64,000 nucleotides of DNA, taken from Nilaparvata lugens. Taxonomy: Eukaryota; Arthropoda; Insecta; Hemiptera; Delphacidae. A model generated the notes under the pieces. The model saw nothing but the letters and a program-made list of their open reading frames with translations, was not told the origin of the DNA and did no database searches. Numbering within the stretch: the first letter of the stretch is position 1; each line of letters starts with the position of its first letter. Below, piece after piece: positions 47,877 to 58,019 of the stretch. The position numbers and the translations under genes were made by a program. The stretch spans positions 5,181,493 to 5,245,492 of the forward strand of contig NC_052517.1 of NCBI RefSeq assembly GCF_014356525.2, read 5' to 3'.

Positions 47877-48418
47877 AGATCATGACACTATTTTTGTCAG
47901 CAGCCATTTTATGAGGTCTTTATGGCGGTACATTTAAAAATCCAATCCGATTCAATTTGCTTGTAACAAAATTATGCAATTTAAAAACAATATTCTAGTT
48001 CAGATAATATGTGAATTAAGGTTTTCAATTTTTTAATTATGAAATTTCAATAATAAATGCTTTAATTATTCATTTATTTATTATTAAGAACTGTTCTTAT
48101 TCTTGTAAATCAAGGATTATGATTCAAAAGGCATTGGGACAAGACAGAAATATGCGAGGCCAATTTCAAAAAGAGTTCTAAGTTCCCGATCAATTGTATC
48201 TAAAAATCAACAATTCAGTTTCTAGTTGGAATCTAATTTATTATTATCCTGTTGGAAAAGTTTATTTTACAATTCAAAGCCAAGCAATATCCCTTGAACA
48301 ATATTACAAAATAACACATCATGTTGTTCAATCCCATAATGATAACAGCTGATAAATTTGAAAATTGGTGAACTAGGACACCATAAAATGGCTGCTCACA
48401 ACAATAGTGTCATGACCT
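47877..48418. repeat. Inverted repeat with 45-bp arms
   Basis: Arms at about 47877-47925 (ATCATGACACTATTTTTGTC, AGCAGCCATTTTATG) and 48370-48418 (CATAAAATGGCTGCT, AACAATAGTGTCATGACCTG) are complementary with few mismatches. The 440 bp between them are AT-rich and unique. Confidence 0.65.
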
Positions 48419-48470
48419 GTATTTTATGGGCGGAGAACTATGATTACAAGCCAGCCCAGCTGTTTACTTC

Positions 48471-48714
48471 TTAAGGTGCGTACAGACTGTCGCTCTGCTC
48501 CGCAACCGAACGTCACTCCAGCAGAGCGATTGATGATCGACCCGGCGAGCAACAGTGGTTCGACCGGGGAACGCGAGAAGATCTAACATCTTCCGTAACG
48601 TTCATGATGGGTGCGTGGGCGGTGCGACTGTGGTTCGATGGTGGTACGAGGGCGGTACGAGGGAGGAGCGTGTTCGGTGCGGGTTGGAAGCACGAATATG
48701 TGTACGCAGCTTTA
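48471..48714 (+). mobile_element. Family I element, possible TTAA target
   Basis: Starts TTAAGGTGCGTACAGACTGT, ends TGTACGCAGCTTTA. The TTAA-like flank and short TIR suggest a piggyBac-type MITE. A 10-bp internal tandem (GGTACGAGGGCGGTACGAGG) is specific to this copy. Confidence 0.7.
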
Positions 48715-49096
48715 GATTATGTTGTAACACATTGCTTGGTCGCATACGTTTTTAAAAATTATTTTTTTTTCAGTTTTTATAAAAATGTAGGTGGGGGAAA
48801 AATGTTGTGTGTATCACGAGTGAAAAATGTTTTTTTCTCCCTCAGGAAAATTGTTGCCCTCGGCTTTACCTCGTCGTGCTTCAAACTTTTCCCTCAGGGA
48901 GAAAAAACAGTACTTTTCACTCTAGATATACAAATAACTATTTTCTCTCCCTATCATTTTAAAGATGTACTCATTGTATGAATCAATTGAAAGTAGTCGT
49001 TGTTTAGCGTTTAACGTAGATGGTGCATATGTCCCATAATTGCATGGATTTCAGTTCAAATTTGAGTAGTTTTTCATCAGTTTTTAAATTTTGCAG
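48715..49096 (+). other. Flank before the first visible Drep2-like exon
   Basis: No ATG-started exon in the CIDE-N frame was found. AT-rich, with poly-T stretches. Confidence 0.4.
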
Positions 49097-49190
49097 GAGC
49101 GGGGAAAGAGACCTTTCAAGATTTGGGACAGTTGGCGCAATATAAGGAAAAGCCTTGTTGTTAGCAGTCTCAAGGATCTTGAACTTAGAG
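49097..49190 (+). CDS. Drep2: Drep2-like CIDE-N domain protein, exon encoding first half of CIDE-N
   Basis: 94-bp exon after TTAAATTTTGCAG, donor GTGAGT. It reads ERGKRPFKIWDSWRNIRKSL followed by VVSSLKDLELRG, the opening strands of a CIDE-N domain with the basic face (KRPFK, RNIRK) used in head-to-tail CIDE-N assembly. CIDE-N proteins include CAD/DFF40, ICAD/DFF45 and the insect Drep1-4 set. I favour Drep2 because the joined protein is long and ends in a DFF-C-like region. The exon starts in frame with no Met, so the initiator lies further upstream and was not found. A family F repeat sits only 82 bp beyond the donor. Confidence 0.85.
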
Positions 49191-49272
49191 GTGAGTTATC
49201 AATTGAAAATTTAAAAAAATTAATTTTGTAGAACCATTATTTTCCACTAAAATCCAGGCGCAAATGTCATTT

Positions 49273-49778
49273 CCTACAGTTACGTTGAAAAGTGGCCATT
49301 GCTGCACTGATTACAGAACGCAAAGAATCACTTTTCCGCTCTAGTGCGGGAAAAATTTTTCTGCACTCCAGATTTGCAACATGGCAACGCAAAATACTTA
49401 GTAGGTTATATGGAGCAACAGTGCAGCAAAATGAAAATGAAGTTGGTAACAGTGACTGCTGTGGCTGCTATAGTGAGCAGAGGTGCAACCAAGCACAACG
49501 CGCTAATTATTATTCATTATATATTATAACCAAAGACAACGAGGACTTTAGGATTTTAGGATTAAGGTTTTTATCAATAATAAAATTACACAGAAAAACA
49601 TTTGATGGATTTCAGTCAATTTTACCCATAATTACCCACTTTTCATATTCAATGGTAACTGTAGGAAAAACTTAATGTGAAATACGTGCGCAAAGTTCCT
49701 CTGCTGCACTCAAGAAACCATTCCGCCCTCGCCGGTGCAGCAAACTGACACTTTGCGCACTAGTTGCACAAATAACTA
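49273..49778 (+). mobile_element. Family F element with 27-bp internal deletion
   Basis: 506 bp. The GC-rich loop of the second inverted pair has lost TACGGCTCGGGCGTAAACGT and the bases just after it. It lies 82 bp after the donor of the first visible Drep2 exon. Confidence 0.8.
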
Positions 49779-49977
49779 TTCTGTGGTCTTTTTTGAGAAA
49801 CAGCCGTGGGAAATATCTCAATTTCTTCATTAGGTCTAGCAATATTATCTAGCGATAATTTGTCTGAGGGCCGGTTTCCGAGCTCGGGATTTAGCTTAGT
49901 TCTAGACTAAGTTTGAAAAACATCTGGAGTCAGAAAATTGGCTTTCCGAAACGAATCATAGTCATAGTCCACATTTA

Positions 49978-50585
49978 ATAGTATATTTCGCACCTAGAGC
50001 AGAAAATGAAATTTTTCCGGCTCGAAATCGGTTTTCAAGTCCGAGGCCATAGGCCGAGAAAAGATTGAGAGCCGGTAAAACATTTTTTCCCATGGTGTGA
50101 ACGTTATTTTTCGCAGAAAATAAAACAATATATATATATTAGAATAGTTATTTACTAAGCACTTCCAAAAGCAGAAGTGGAAGGTGATAGCTCTAGCAAA
50201 TCTGAGATAATCTAAATATCAGGAAATTGTCCAAGTATTTTTATATTTTATTCTGATTTGTCTAAATAACTCAAAAAGATGATGTTCAATTATGTGGGAG
50301 GTTGAGTTTATACTTTTTTATTCTTTCAAATGACAATAAGATGATATTATTATAAATGTTTCAATTATTGAATAATGAACACAAATAATGAGAAGTTTTT
50401 TGACCAGCTGTTTTTTTATCACCTTTCTTAGTTCCATGTTAGCGGCTGGAAAGGGTACTCTTTCCGGCCTAAGCCGGAAAGAAACCTGTTCTGACGTCAG
50501 ACAAGAGTCGTCTGCAAACAATGTCTTTCAGATCTACGTAGGGACTGGAAAACAGCTGTTTTCTGTGCAGTATGGCGAAAATTGA
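49978..50585 (-). mobile_element. Family G repeat
   Basis: Starts AGTATATTTCGCACCTAGAG, ends in CTGACGTCAGACAAGAGTCG ... TGGCGAAAATTG. About 600 bp. Confidence 0.65.
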
Positions 50586-50589
50586 ATTT

Positions 50590-50985
50590 CGAAAAACTAG
50601 AAAATTGAACACAAAATAAAATAAAGAAAAATTGTGTAAAGTTTCAGATATTTTGAATTATTTAGAAATGTTTCATATCGTCAAGAAGAAACGTTTCCAA
50701 TTACAGAAATGAGAGAATAAAGATTATCATAAAAACTACAACTAGGCCCCATATCGATATAAAGTCAATAGGAATGATAGGTATACATAGTTGCCACTTT
50801 CTCTCTTCCATCGTTTTTTGTAGATAGCTGTCATTCATTCAAGTTAATCCCAATATCTGATATGATTGTTGACTTGTTGGAAATACTATAAATAATGACA
50901 TTCACGAAGAAAATATTTATAAACTTCCATGATTAGATGATGAATATTCATAATGATTATGATAAAATAATTAGGTAGTCTATAT
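50590..50985. other. Intronic AT-rich sequence
   Basis: A weak, degenerate family A remnant near 50760-50840; otherwise nothing recognised. Confidence 0.35.
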
Positions 50986-50988
50986 TAT

Positions 50989-51812
50989 ATATAAAAGCGA
51001 AATGGCACTCACTCACTGACTGACTGACTGACTCACTCACTCGCAGAAAAAAAAATCTACCGGACCAAAAACGTTCAAATTTGGTAGTTATGTTCAGTTG
51101 GCCCTTTAGAGGCGCACTAAGAAATCTTTTGGCAATATTTTAACTCTCAGGCCCGGTTGTACAACAGCCGGTTAAATTTTAACCGTGATTAATTTCAAGA
51201 GAACCAATCAGAGAAGGCCTTTTTGATAAGACGGCATCTCTGATTGGTTCTCGTAGAATAAATCAAGGTTAAAATCTAACCGGCTGTTTTGCAACCGGCA
51301 CTAAGAGTGGTTTTTAAGGGTTTAAAGTTCGTCTTTTAGCATGTATATTCTTCTTATTCTCTTAATTATAATCGAAAAATGTCCATACCATATGTTAATA
51401 TAGAACTAAAATCTAGAGAGAGTACCTCTTCGAAACAGTTGTTCTGGTAACTAAATTAATAATTTTGTCAGGTTGGCATTAAGTTGAGTTGACTTTGTTA
51501 GGTTGGCACCAAGTTGAAGATTGAAATGCATTTAGCGCGGAAAAATTGATTGGGCACTGTTACTTCAATCAGAGCTATTCCTGGAAATACAGTATTATAT
51601 TACTAGCCGTAAGGCTCGCTTCGCTCGCCATATCCGTTTAGTCTGGACCCCCGACTGGATCGTTCTAACATATGATAAAAATGCTCAAATGAAAAATGCA
51701 GGCGAGCGAAGCGATCCTGCTAATCTCATTCCTGGACGATCCAGTCGGGGGCCCAGGGGGCGGAGCCCCCTGGCTAGACGGATATGGAGAGCGAAGCGAG
51801 CCTGACGGCTAG
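50989..51812 (+). mobile_element. Helitron-like element, copy H3, with nested MITE
   Basis: Starts TCTATATTATATATAAAAGC and ends GACGGCTAG before T. Interrupted at 51149-51302 by a palindromic MITE. The GC-rich 3' segment carries CCCAGGGGGCGGAGCCCCCT. Confidence 0.75.
51149..51302. mobile_element. Palindromic MITE nested in the Helitron-like copy H3
   Basis: Ends GGCCCGGTTGTACAACAGCC and GGCTGTTTTGCAACCGGCAC form near-complete inverted repeats, with inner arms GGTTAAATTTTAACC and AAGGTTAAAATCTAACC. The other two Helitron copies show the empty site. A CTCA/CTAA duplication is possible. Confidence 0.75.
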
Positions 51813-52092
51813 TTGATTATATTTCTTAATAGCTGGCATTCAATTTAGCAACAGTGAAAAGAATCTGCTCAGTCTAATGACAGACAAGGATAGCAACACT
51901 AATGTTAATCAGCTGCTGACTTTATCTCACTATAGACTATAGTTCATTCACAAATAAACGTTGCATTACGGCAGTTTGAAAACAGCAGGCTTAAAGAACA
52001 ACAGCAACATAATGAAGAAATTCCCAAAAAAAGTCGTGTTCACTTTATCAATTTTGTATCACTGTATTGCATGCTGTACTGTTGAACATTAG

Positions 52093-52435
52093 TATAGTGA
52101 GGTCCACGTTATAATGGTAGTGTTTGATTAGCAATTGCTATACTTGTCTATCATACAACAAAGTGGATAGCGCTATCTCTTTCTCACTTTGCTCTATTCC
52201 CAGATCGGCTTTTAACAATGTAGAATAATAAAATCAATTAACAAAATATTTCATCTTAATTATGCAAATTCTCTATGAAATTATTGAAAATATAATTTCT
52301 TGCTTAATAAAATATAATTGATTATTTTAAACGAAAATGAACAGTTAATATTACATCAATAAACCTGTACCAGCTACCGTCTATAGAAGGCATTGACACG
52401 ACAGAGGATCGACAATGTTGTTCTATCTTTTAATT
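52093..52435. mobile_element. Family A MITE, right end cut off by a family L tail
   Basis: Left TIR TATAGTGAGGTCCACGTTAT. The body runs to GACAATGTTGTTCTATCTTT, where family L begins, so the right TIR is missing. A family A fragment (ACCATTATGACCTGGACATA) reappears beyond family L at about 52731. Confidence 0.7.
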
Positions 52436-52722
52436 TGGTAGAGAGTTAGTGGGAAGGATATTTTTAATATCCTTTCCGAGGAATGGACATTGATATGTCC
52501 AAAGCTCCGCCAATTTATGTAGATGCATTACAATATTGTATTATAATATATATAGTTATTCCAAATTGTTTTTTTCATATCATATACAGTTCAATAATAA
52601 TTTTCTTAGTCTATATCATGTAAATTCATCTATAATTTTGCTGTATTGTAAGATATTGTATATAAGTATATAAGCCAGTATATATCGTAATCTACATAAA
52701 TAAAGTACTCAATCAATCAATC
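52436..52722 (+). mobile_element. Family L retroelement tail
   Basis: Starts AGAGAGTTAGTGGGAAGGAT, ends AAGTACTCAATCAATCAATC. A second, partial copy follows at 53491-53600 as part of a local duplication. Confidence 0.65.
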
Positions 52723-52770
52723 TTTCTCCACAACCATTATGACCTGGACATAATAACCTATAGGTATAAT

Positions 52771-53044
52771 CATAGAGAAACAATAGCGTAACTAGATATC
52801 CCATGGTAGAGGGCATTTATGTCGCAGCTTCTACTGTTATCCCAAGCCGATTACTGTTGATTATTGTCGATTTTTACTGTTTTGACCGGGTAAGAGTGTA
52901 TGAATGGCATAATATGAGAGACTACCAGTGTCACACAGCTTCACGGGAAAGAATTACATGAACTATCGGCTTGAGATAACAGTAAACGTTGCGACATAAA
53001 CTCCCGATACCATGGGATATCTACTTTTGCTATTGTTTCTCTAT
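52771..53044. mobile_element. Family M foldback MITE
   Basis: Same ends as the copy at 13633. Flanked by GGTATAAT on the left and GGTGTAAT on the right, a likely 8-bp target duplication. Confidence 0.85.
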
Positions 53045-53089
53045 GGTGTAATTTTGTGCTCTACAATCTGAGACCAGGTAGTGTTGTAT

Positions 53090-53490
53090 CATAGAGAAAC
53101 AATAGCGTAAGTAGATATCCCATGGTATAGGGCGTTTATGTCGCAACTTTTACTGTTATCTCAAGCCGATAGTTCATGTAATTCTTTCCCGTGAAGCTGT
53201 GTGACACTGGTAGTCTCTCATATTATGCCATTCATACACTCTTACCCGGTCAAAACAGTAAAAATCGACAATAATCAACAGTAATCGGCTTGGGATAACA
53301 GTAGATAGTTCATGTAGTTCTTTCACGTGAAGCTTTATGACACTGGTAGTCTCTCATATTGTGCCGTTCATACACTCTTACCCGGTCAAAACAGTAAAAA
53401 TCGACAGTAATCGGCTTGAGATAACAGTAAAAGTTGCGACATAAACGCCCTATAACATGGGATATCTACTTACGCTATTGTTTCTCTATG
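53090..53490. mobile_element. Family M foldback MITE, internally rearranged
   Basis: Ends as in the other copies, but the interior repeats the block TAGTTCATGTAATTCTTTC ... GTCTCTCATATT twice. It stands at the junction of a local duplication. Confidence 0.8.
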
Positions 53491-53690
53491 ATATTATGTA
53501 AATTCATCTATAGTTTTGCTGTATTGTTAGCTATTGTATATAAGTGTATAAGCCAGTATATATCGTAATCTACATAAATAAAGTACTCAATCAATCAATG
53601 TTTTTCCACAGCCATTATAACCAGGACATAATAACCTATAGGCATAATTTTGTGCTCTACAATCTAAGACCAGGTAGTGTTGTATTCTAG
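53491..53690. repeat. Partial duplicate of the 52.6-53.1 kb segment
   Basis: Family L tail, then CCATTATAACCAGGACATAA, TAACCTATAGGCATAATTTT and AGACCAGGTAGTGTTGTATT, matching 52620-52770 plus 53046-53090 but without the family M insertion. Confidence 0.8.
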
Positions 53691-53744
53691 GTACATTGAG
53701 TTACCATAATTTGATAGAAACCTGATATTTTGCGGGTGTTTCAG

Positions 53745-53918
53745 GCCGTGAGAAGTTGCAGATCCCGGCGGGGGAGAGTGTTCGACTGGTGCTCGAGTCG
53801 GATGGCACCCAGGTGGAGGATGGGGAGTATTTCCGCACCCTGCCCAACAACACGGTTATACTGTTGCTCAGACAGGGAGAACGCTGGTATCCGACCGGCG
53901 TCGATGTCATCAGAACTG
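53745..53918 (+). CDS. Drep2: Drep2-like protein, exon encoding second half of CIDE-N
   Basis: 174-bp exon that completes a Gly codon split with the preceding exon (phase 1) and ends in phase 1. It encodes GREKLQIPAGESVRLVLESD and then GTQVEDGEYFRTLPNNTVIL, LLRQGERWYPTGVDVIRT. The acidic cluster ESDGTQVEDGEYF is the negative face of the CIDE-N fold and pairs with the basic face encoded by the exon before it. The acceptor is GGTGTTTCAG and the donor is ACTG followed by GTGAGC at 53919. The exon's last 19 bases and the donor are the seed of the minisatellite that fills the following intron, which is unusual. Confidence 0.92.
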
Positions 53919-54553
53919 GTGAGCAACTAAAGTTGTCAATGTGTCCACACCCCAAATTTAAATCATCATCGTTTAAAGTCGATATCATTAATTCAAGAAA
54001 AAATCATTGATTCAAGTCGATATCATTAGAACTGTTAAGACACATCTAGGGACAAAAGAGCAACTAAAGTTGTCAATGTGTCCACACCCTAAATTTGAAT
54101 CATCATCGTTTAAAGTCGATATCATTAATTAAAAAAAAAATCATTGATTCAAGTCGATATCATTAGAACTGTTGAGACACATCTAGGGACAAAAGAGCAA
54201 CTAAAGTTGTCAATGTGTACACACCCTAAATTTAAATCATCTTCGTTTAAAGTCGATATCATTAATTAAAGAAAAATCATTGATTCAAGTCGATATCATT
54301 AGAACTGTTGAGACACATCTAGGGACAAATGAGCAACTGAAGTTGTCTATGTGTCCACACCCTAAATTGAAATCATCATTGTTTAAAGTCGATATCATTA
54401 ATTCAAAAAAAAAATCATTGATTCAAGTCGATATCATTAGAACTGTTAAGACACATCTAGGGACAAAAGAGCAACTAAAGTTGTCAATGTGTCCACACCC
54501 TAAATTTAAATCATCTTCGTTTAAAGTCGATATCATTAATTCAAGAAAAAATC
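53900..54553 (+). repeat. 130-bp minisatellite seeded on the Drep2 exon end and donor, first block
   Basis: Units of about 130 bp, each with GTCGATATCATTAGAACTG, GAGCAACTAAAGTTGTC, ATGTGTCCACACCC, and then AAATC with TCGTTTAAAGTCGATATCAT. The first unit is the real exon end (GTCGATGTCATCAGAACTG) plus donor. Later units in this block carry TTGAG or TTAAG in place of GTGAG. Confidence 0.9.
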
Positions 54554-54554
54554 A

Positions 54555-55448
54555 ATGGCCCATATGAATAAAGTTGAGAATTTGCTCATACTTCTAAAAT
54601 ATGGAGCATTTGCTTCATTTTCTATGAATAAACGTGAGCAAAACCTTTCGCTTATGCTCTTCAAAAAAATGGTTTGAGCATTTGCTCAAAAGTAAAAGCT
54701 TTTGCTCAAAATTGTATGAATAAACTAGAGTATTTGCTCAACTTTTGAAGCAAATGCTTCAAAAAAGGTGAGTCAAGTCTAGAGCAGCCTATCACCTTTT
54801 GCTCATAGTAAAATGGCTCAACTAATTCGTATGAGGAAGAGGAAACTATACCAGATACTATCACAACCAATAGTGTAGAACTATAAAACTATTTTTAGAT
54901 TCAACCATGATATATATCACCATTATTCCTACAAAAGAATAAATACAAAAGCTACCTGTTATAAAGATAGCCATCACAAAATAGAAAATAGGCATTTCTT
55001 AAATGCCTCATATTCTTAATATGAGAGTGTAGACGATTATAAGAAGGCTATTGATTTATAAGATTATGCTGAAGATTATTACAGAGATAACATTTTTTCA
55101 CGCTATTATTTCAAAATTCTAAACTCAACTAACGTAAAACTGTATTCATAAATAGAAAACAGAGCAGACGACGCAAACACAAGCGGTGCCCCCTGTTTGC
55201 ATATTTAGCGCTTCCGTGAGCTATAAATACAAATTAAGGCTACAAAAGCGAATCAGCTGATGAAAAATCTTTAAAATATGTGAGCATTTGCTCCAGAGTT
55301 CAGGAGCATAAGGTAAGAGTATAAGGTAAAGCTTATTCATATCAAAATGAGCAAATGTTTTTGCTTCTACCTTTTGCTCATGAGCAAAACCTTATGCTCA
55401 ATGCTTTTACTCATGAGCATTTGCTCTGGTTTTATTCATATGGGCCAT
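54555..55448. mobile_element. 890-bp TIR element inserted in the minisatellite
   Basis: Perfect terminal inverted repeats of at least 18 bp (ATGGCCCATATGAATAAA). The insertion splits one minisatellite unit between ATCA and TTGATTC. The interior is full of GAGCATTTGCTC and TGAGCAAAAG motifs in both orientations and has no coding capacity. It is non-autonomous; the class is unclear. Confidence 0.8.
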
Positions 55449-55870
55449 TGATTCAAGTCGATATCATTAGAACTGTTGAGACACATCTAGGGACAAATGA
55501 GCAACTAAAGTTGTCAATGTGTCCACACCCTAAATTTAAATCATCTTCGTTTAAAGTCGATATCATTAATTCAAGAAAAAATCATTGATTCAAGTCGATA
55601 TCATTAGAACTGTTAAGACACATCTAGGGACAAAAGAGCAATTAAAGTTGTCTATGTGTCCACACCCTAAATTTAAATCATCTTCGTTTAAAGTCGATAT
55701 CATTAATTAAAAAAAAATCATTGATTCAAGTCGATATCATTAGAACTGTTGAGACACATCTAGGGACAAAAGAGCAATTAAAGTTGTCTATGTGTCCACA
55801 CCCTAAATTGAAATCATCATCGTTTAAAGAAGATTCAAGTCGATGAAATCAGAACTGGTGAGACATAATT
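55449..55870 (+). repeat. 130-bp minisatellite, second block
   Basis: Continuation of the array after the inserted element. The last partial unit, at about 55836-55865, reads GAAATCAGAACTGGTGAGAC and again has an intact GGTGAG donor-like motif. Confidence 0.9.
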
Positions 55871-55884
55871 ATGTGCATCTAGGG

Positions 55885-56010
55885 TAGGATATCCAGACGT
55901 CTCGGAAAACAGGGATTGTCCCGGTTTTTTACCGAAAGTTTCAGTGTCCCGGAAAATTTTTTTTGTGACGTTCAAAAGTCCCGGATTTTCTTGTTGAATA
56001 ACTTTAATTT
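55885..56010 (+). mobile_element. Probable hAT-like terminal fragment
   Basis: The sequence TATCCAGACGTCTCGG, followed by TTGTCCCGG, GTGTCCCGG and GTCCCGGATTTTC, matches the remembered end structure of a hAT-type family with repeated CCCGG. No transposase is present. Classification is from memory. Confidence 0.35.
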
Positions 56011-56279
56011 TTTCAATTGAAATACCTTGTATATCTTGGTGAGATGACCTGAAATTTGTGACATTACCATGTTCAAATCCACCCTCTATACTCTTTGCGT
56101 AGGAATTAGGATGGTGGTAAAGGTGCGGTGCACTACTTTCCATGAGTGAGTGGGAGAGAGTGAGAGAAAGCGTGCAAGAGTAAGAGAGAGAGTGCAAGAG
56201 AGAGTGAGTGAGAAGGAGCGAATAAGAGGTGGTAGAATTGAAAGTGGTGGTAGATTCTGGTGGGTGGTGTGAGTGAGTG

Positions 56280-56720
56280 GGTTTTGAGGGTGAGGAGGAG
56301 TTAATGGAGGAAGAGGAGGAGGAGGAGGAGTAGGAGGAGATGGTGGAGGAGGAGGAGAAGGAGGAGGATGAGGTGGAGGAGGAGGTGGTGGAAGAGGAGG
56401 AGTTGGAGGAATGGTAGTAGAAGTAGATGTAGGACCAGCATTTGGTGTACCAGATGAAGAGGAGGAGGAGGAGGAGAAGGAGGAGTAGGAGAAGGATGAG
56501 GAGGAGGAGGAGGAGGAGGAGGAGGAGGAGGAGGAGTTGTAGTAGGAGGAGTAGGAGGAGGATGAGGTCGAGGGTGGTGTTTATGTGTAGGTGGAGAAGG
56601 AATAACAGTAGTATAGTAGATGTATGTCCAGGAGTAGGTGTAGATGAGGAGGAGGAGGAGGAGGAGGATGAGGAGAATGAGGAGGAGGAGGAGTGAAGGA
56701 TTTTGAGAGTGGGAGTATTA
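56280..56720. repeat. GAG/GGA purine tract
   Basis: About 440 bp of nearly pure purine on the plus strand, mostly (GGA)n, interrupted at about 56415-56450 and 56580-56650. Arg- or Glu-rich frames through it are low-complexity artefacts. Confidence 0.9.
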
Positions 56721-56784
56721 CAGGGGATGGTTGTGGCAGTGGGGGGGTAACCCGGTCAAACATGTGCCATTCCACTGTAGCGTG

Positions 56785-56868
56785 GGTGTAAGCAACTTTT
56801 TAGTTGCTCAGACTACCGGCAACTTTAGTTGCTCGAGCAAGTGGCAACTTTTTAGTTGCTCGGCGCAT
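56785..56868. repeat. Cluster of GCAACT...AGTTGC palindromes
   Basis: Three short palindromes in 80 bp: GCAACTTTTTAGTTGC, GCAACTTTAGTTGC and GCAACTTTTTAGTTGC. The same core, as GAGCAACTAAAGTTGTC, is part of every unit of the minisatellite 1-3 kb upstream. Confidence 0.75.
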
Positions 56869-57119
56869 TATGCAGTGTATAGGTGGCTGTGATTCAATTA
56901 GTCATCCTGGTATATCTGATGTAAAATTGATTATTGTTGATGAAGATCAATTATATTCCAGATATATTTGGCCTATATTCACAGAGAAGATTTATTGTTT
57001 CATGATTTTATAATCGACTTAGGATTAGATATTTTGGTAGTTTTGTTATAAAACATTGGTATATTGAAAAACATTTATCATATTCCTGTTTAATAGTTAA
57101 TATTAATCACTATTTGTGT

Positions 57120-57575
57120 GTTAGTTTGTTTGTTTCCTATAGACTCGAAAACTACTTGACACAGAACGGCATGAAACTTTGGGAATATGTTGTGTGAATA
57201 TTGGGGATGGTTTCTGACCAGAAATTTCAATAGGGGGGTTAATAATAATTATATATTGATCCATTTTACAGACCTATGTTTTCGAAATTGTCGGCCGAGC
57301 GGCTAACGTAGAACGGGAAGATCATCATGATTCAAGATCATGTTGTGATAATATGATTTAGCATTTAAACTTACCAGCTCTAGTAAACACGTCACTCTGT
57401 GATGAAATTGTTTAGTGGTATTAAAACTAAGCACATAGGATCATAGGAAGTCCGTATTGAGATGTAAATGGAAATATTGATTGTCAGATAAATTTCATGA
57501 TTCACCAAATAAAGTCGAGAGTGACATGAGATACATTGATTTTTTGGCGGTACTAAGTTCGCCGGGTAAGCTAGT
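57120..57575 (+). mobile_element. Possible Helitron-like remnant
   Basis: Begins near TCCTATAGACTCGAAAACTA and ends GCGGTACTAAGTTCGCCGGG followed by TAAGCTAGT. The CTAGT terminus with a GC-rich block just before it suggests a Helitron-type 3' end. No Rep/helicase coding sequence is present. Confidence 0.4.
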
Positions 57576-58019
57576 AGCTTATAAACGATTTGGCAACAGT
57601 GCACAAAAATTATCTGGTTTGTCTTATGTATCTTGTATCTTGGCAGAATAAATGAATAAATATTTTATTTTCTATAATCAATAAGTGATCTCAAAATAAG
57701 TATTTTTAATTCAAATTATATGAAAAGAAAAATAGTTGTAAATCATCAGAAAATAATTTATTGATCCATTTATAATAATTCATTGAATTAATGATAATAA
57801 TAATTTATTAATAATTTTTTCTGGATATGATTTACAAATGATTTATTTTATTTTTCTCTGTCATGTAACCCATGTCAGAGGTATTTATTTAATATGGAAA
57901 AAATACTTTACATACTTGGATTAATTCACTTAAACTATTGTGTAGCAACCCACTATAGAGTCTATGTGTCGGGATGCATTTTAATTGATTGATGATTGAT
58001 GATGTTCTGTTTGTTGCAG

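Larger units (their letters stand above)
49191..53744 (+). other. Drep2-like intron (4.55 kb), repeat-filled
   Basis: GT...AG intron, phase 1. It contains family F, a family G remnant (49978-50585), a Helitron-like element with a nested MITE, a truncated family A MITE, two family L retroelement tails and two family M foldbacks. No further exon recognised. Confidence 0.8.
53919..58019 (+). other. Drep2-like intron (4.10 kb) dominated by a donor-derived minisatellite
   Basis: GT...AG intron, phase 1. Order of contents: 130-bp minisatellite, an 890-bp TIR element inside it, more minisatellite, a hAT-like fragment, a long GAG-rich tract, a GCAACT...AGTTGC palindrome cluster and a Helitron-like remnant at about 57120-57575. 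57575-58019 is AT-rich and featureless. Confidence 0.8.

Noticed and set aside
56442..56696. Arg-rich ORF in the GGA tract
   Set aside because: Product of (AGG)n reading; no unique sequence.
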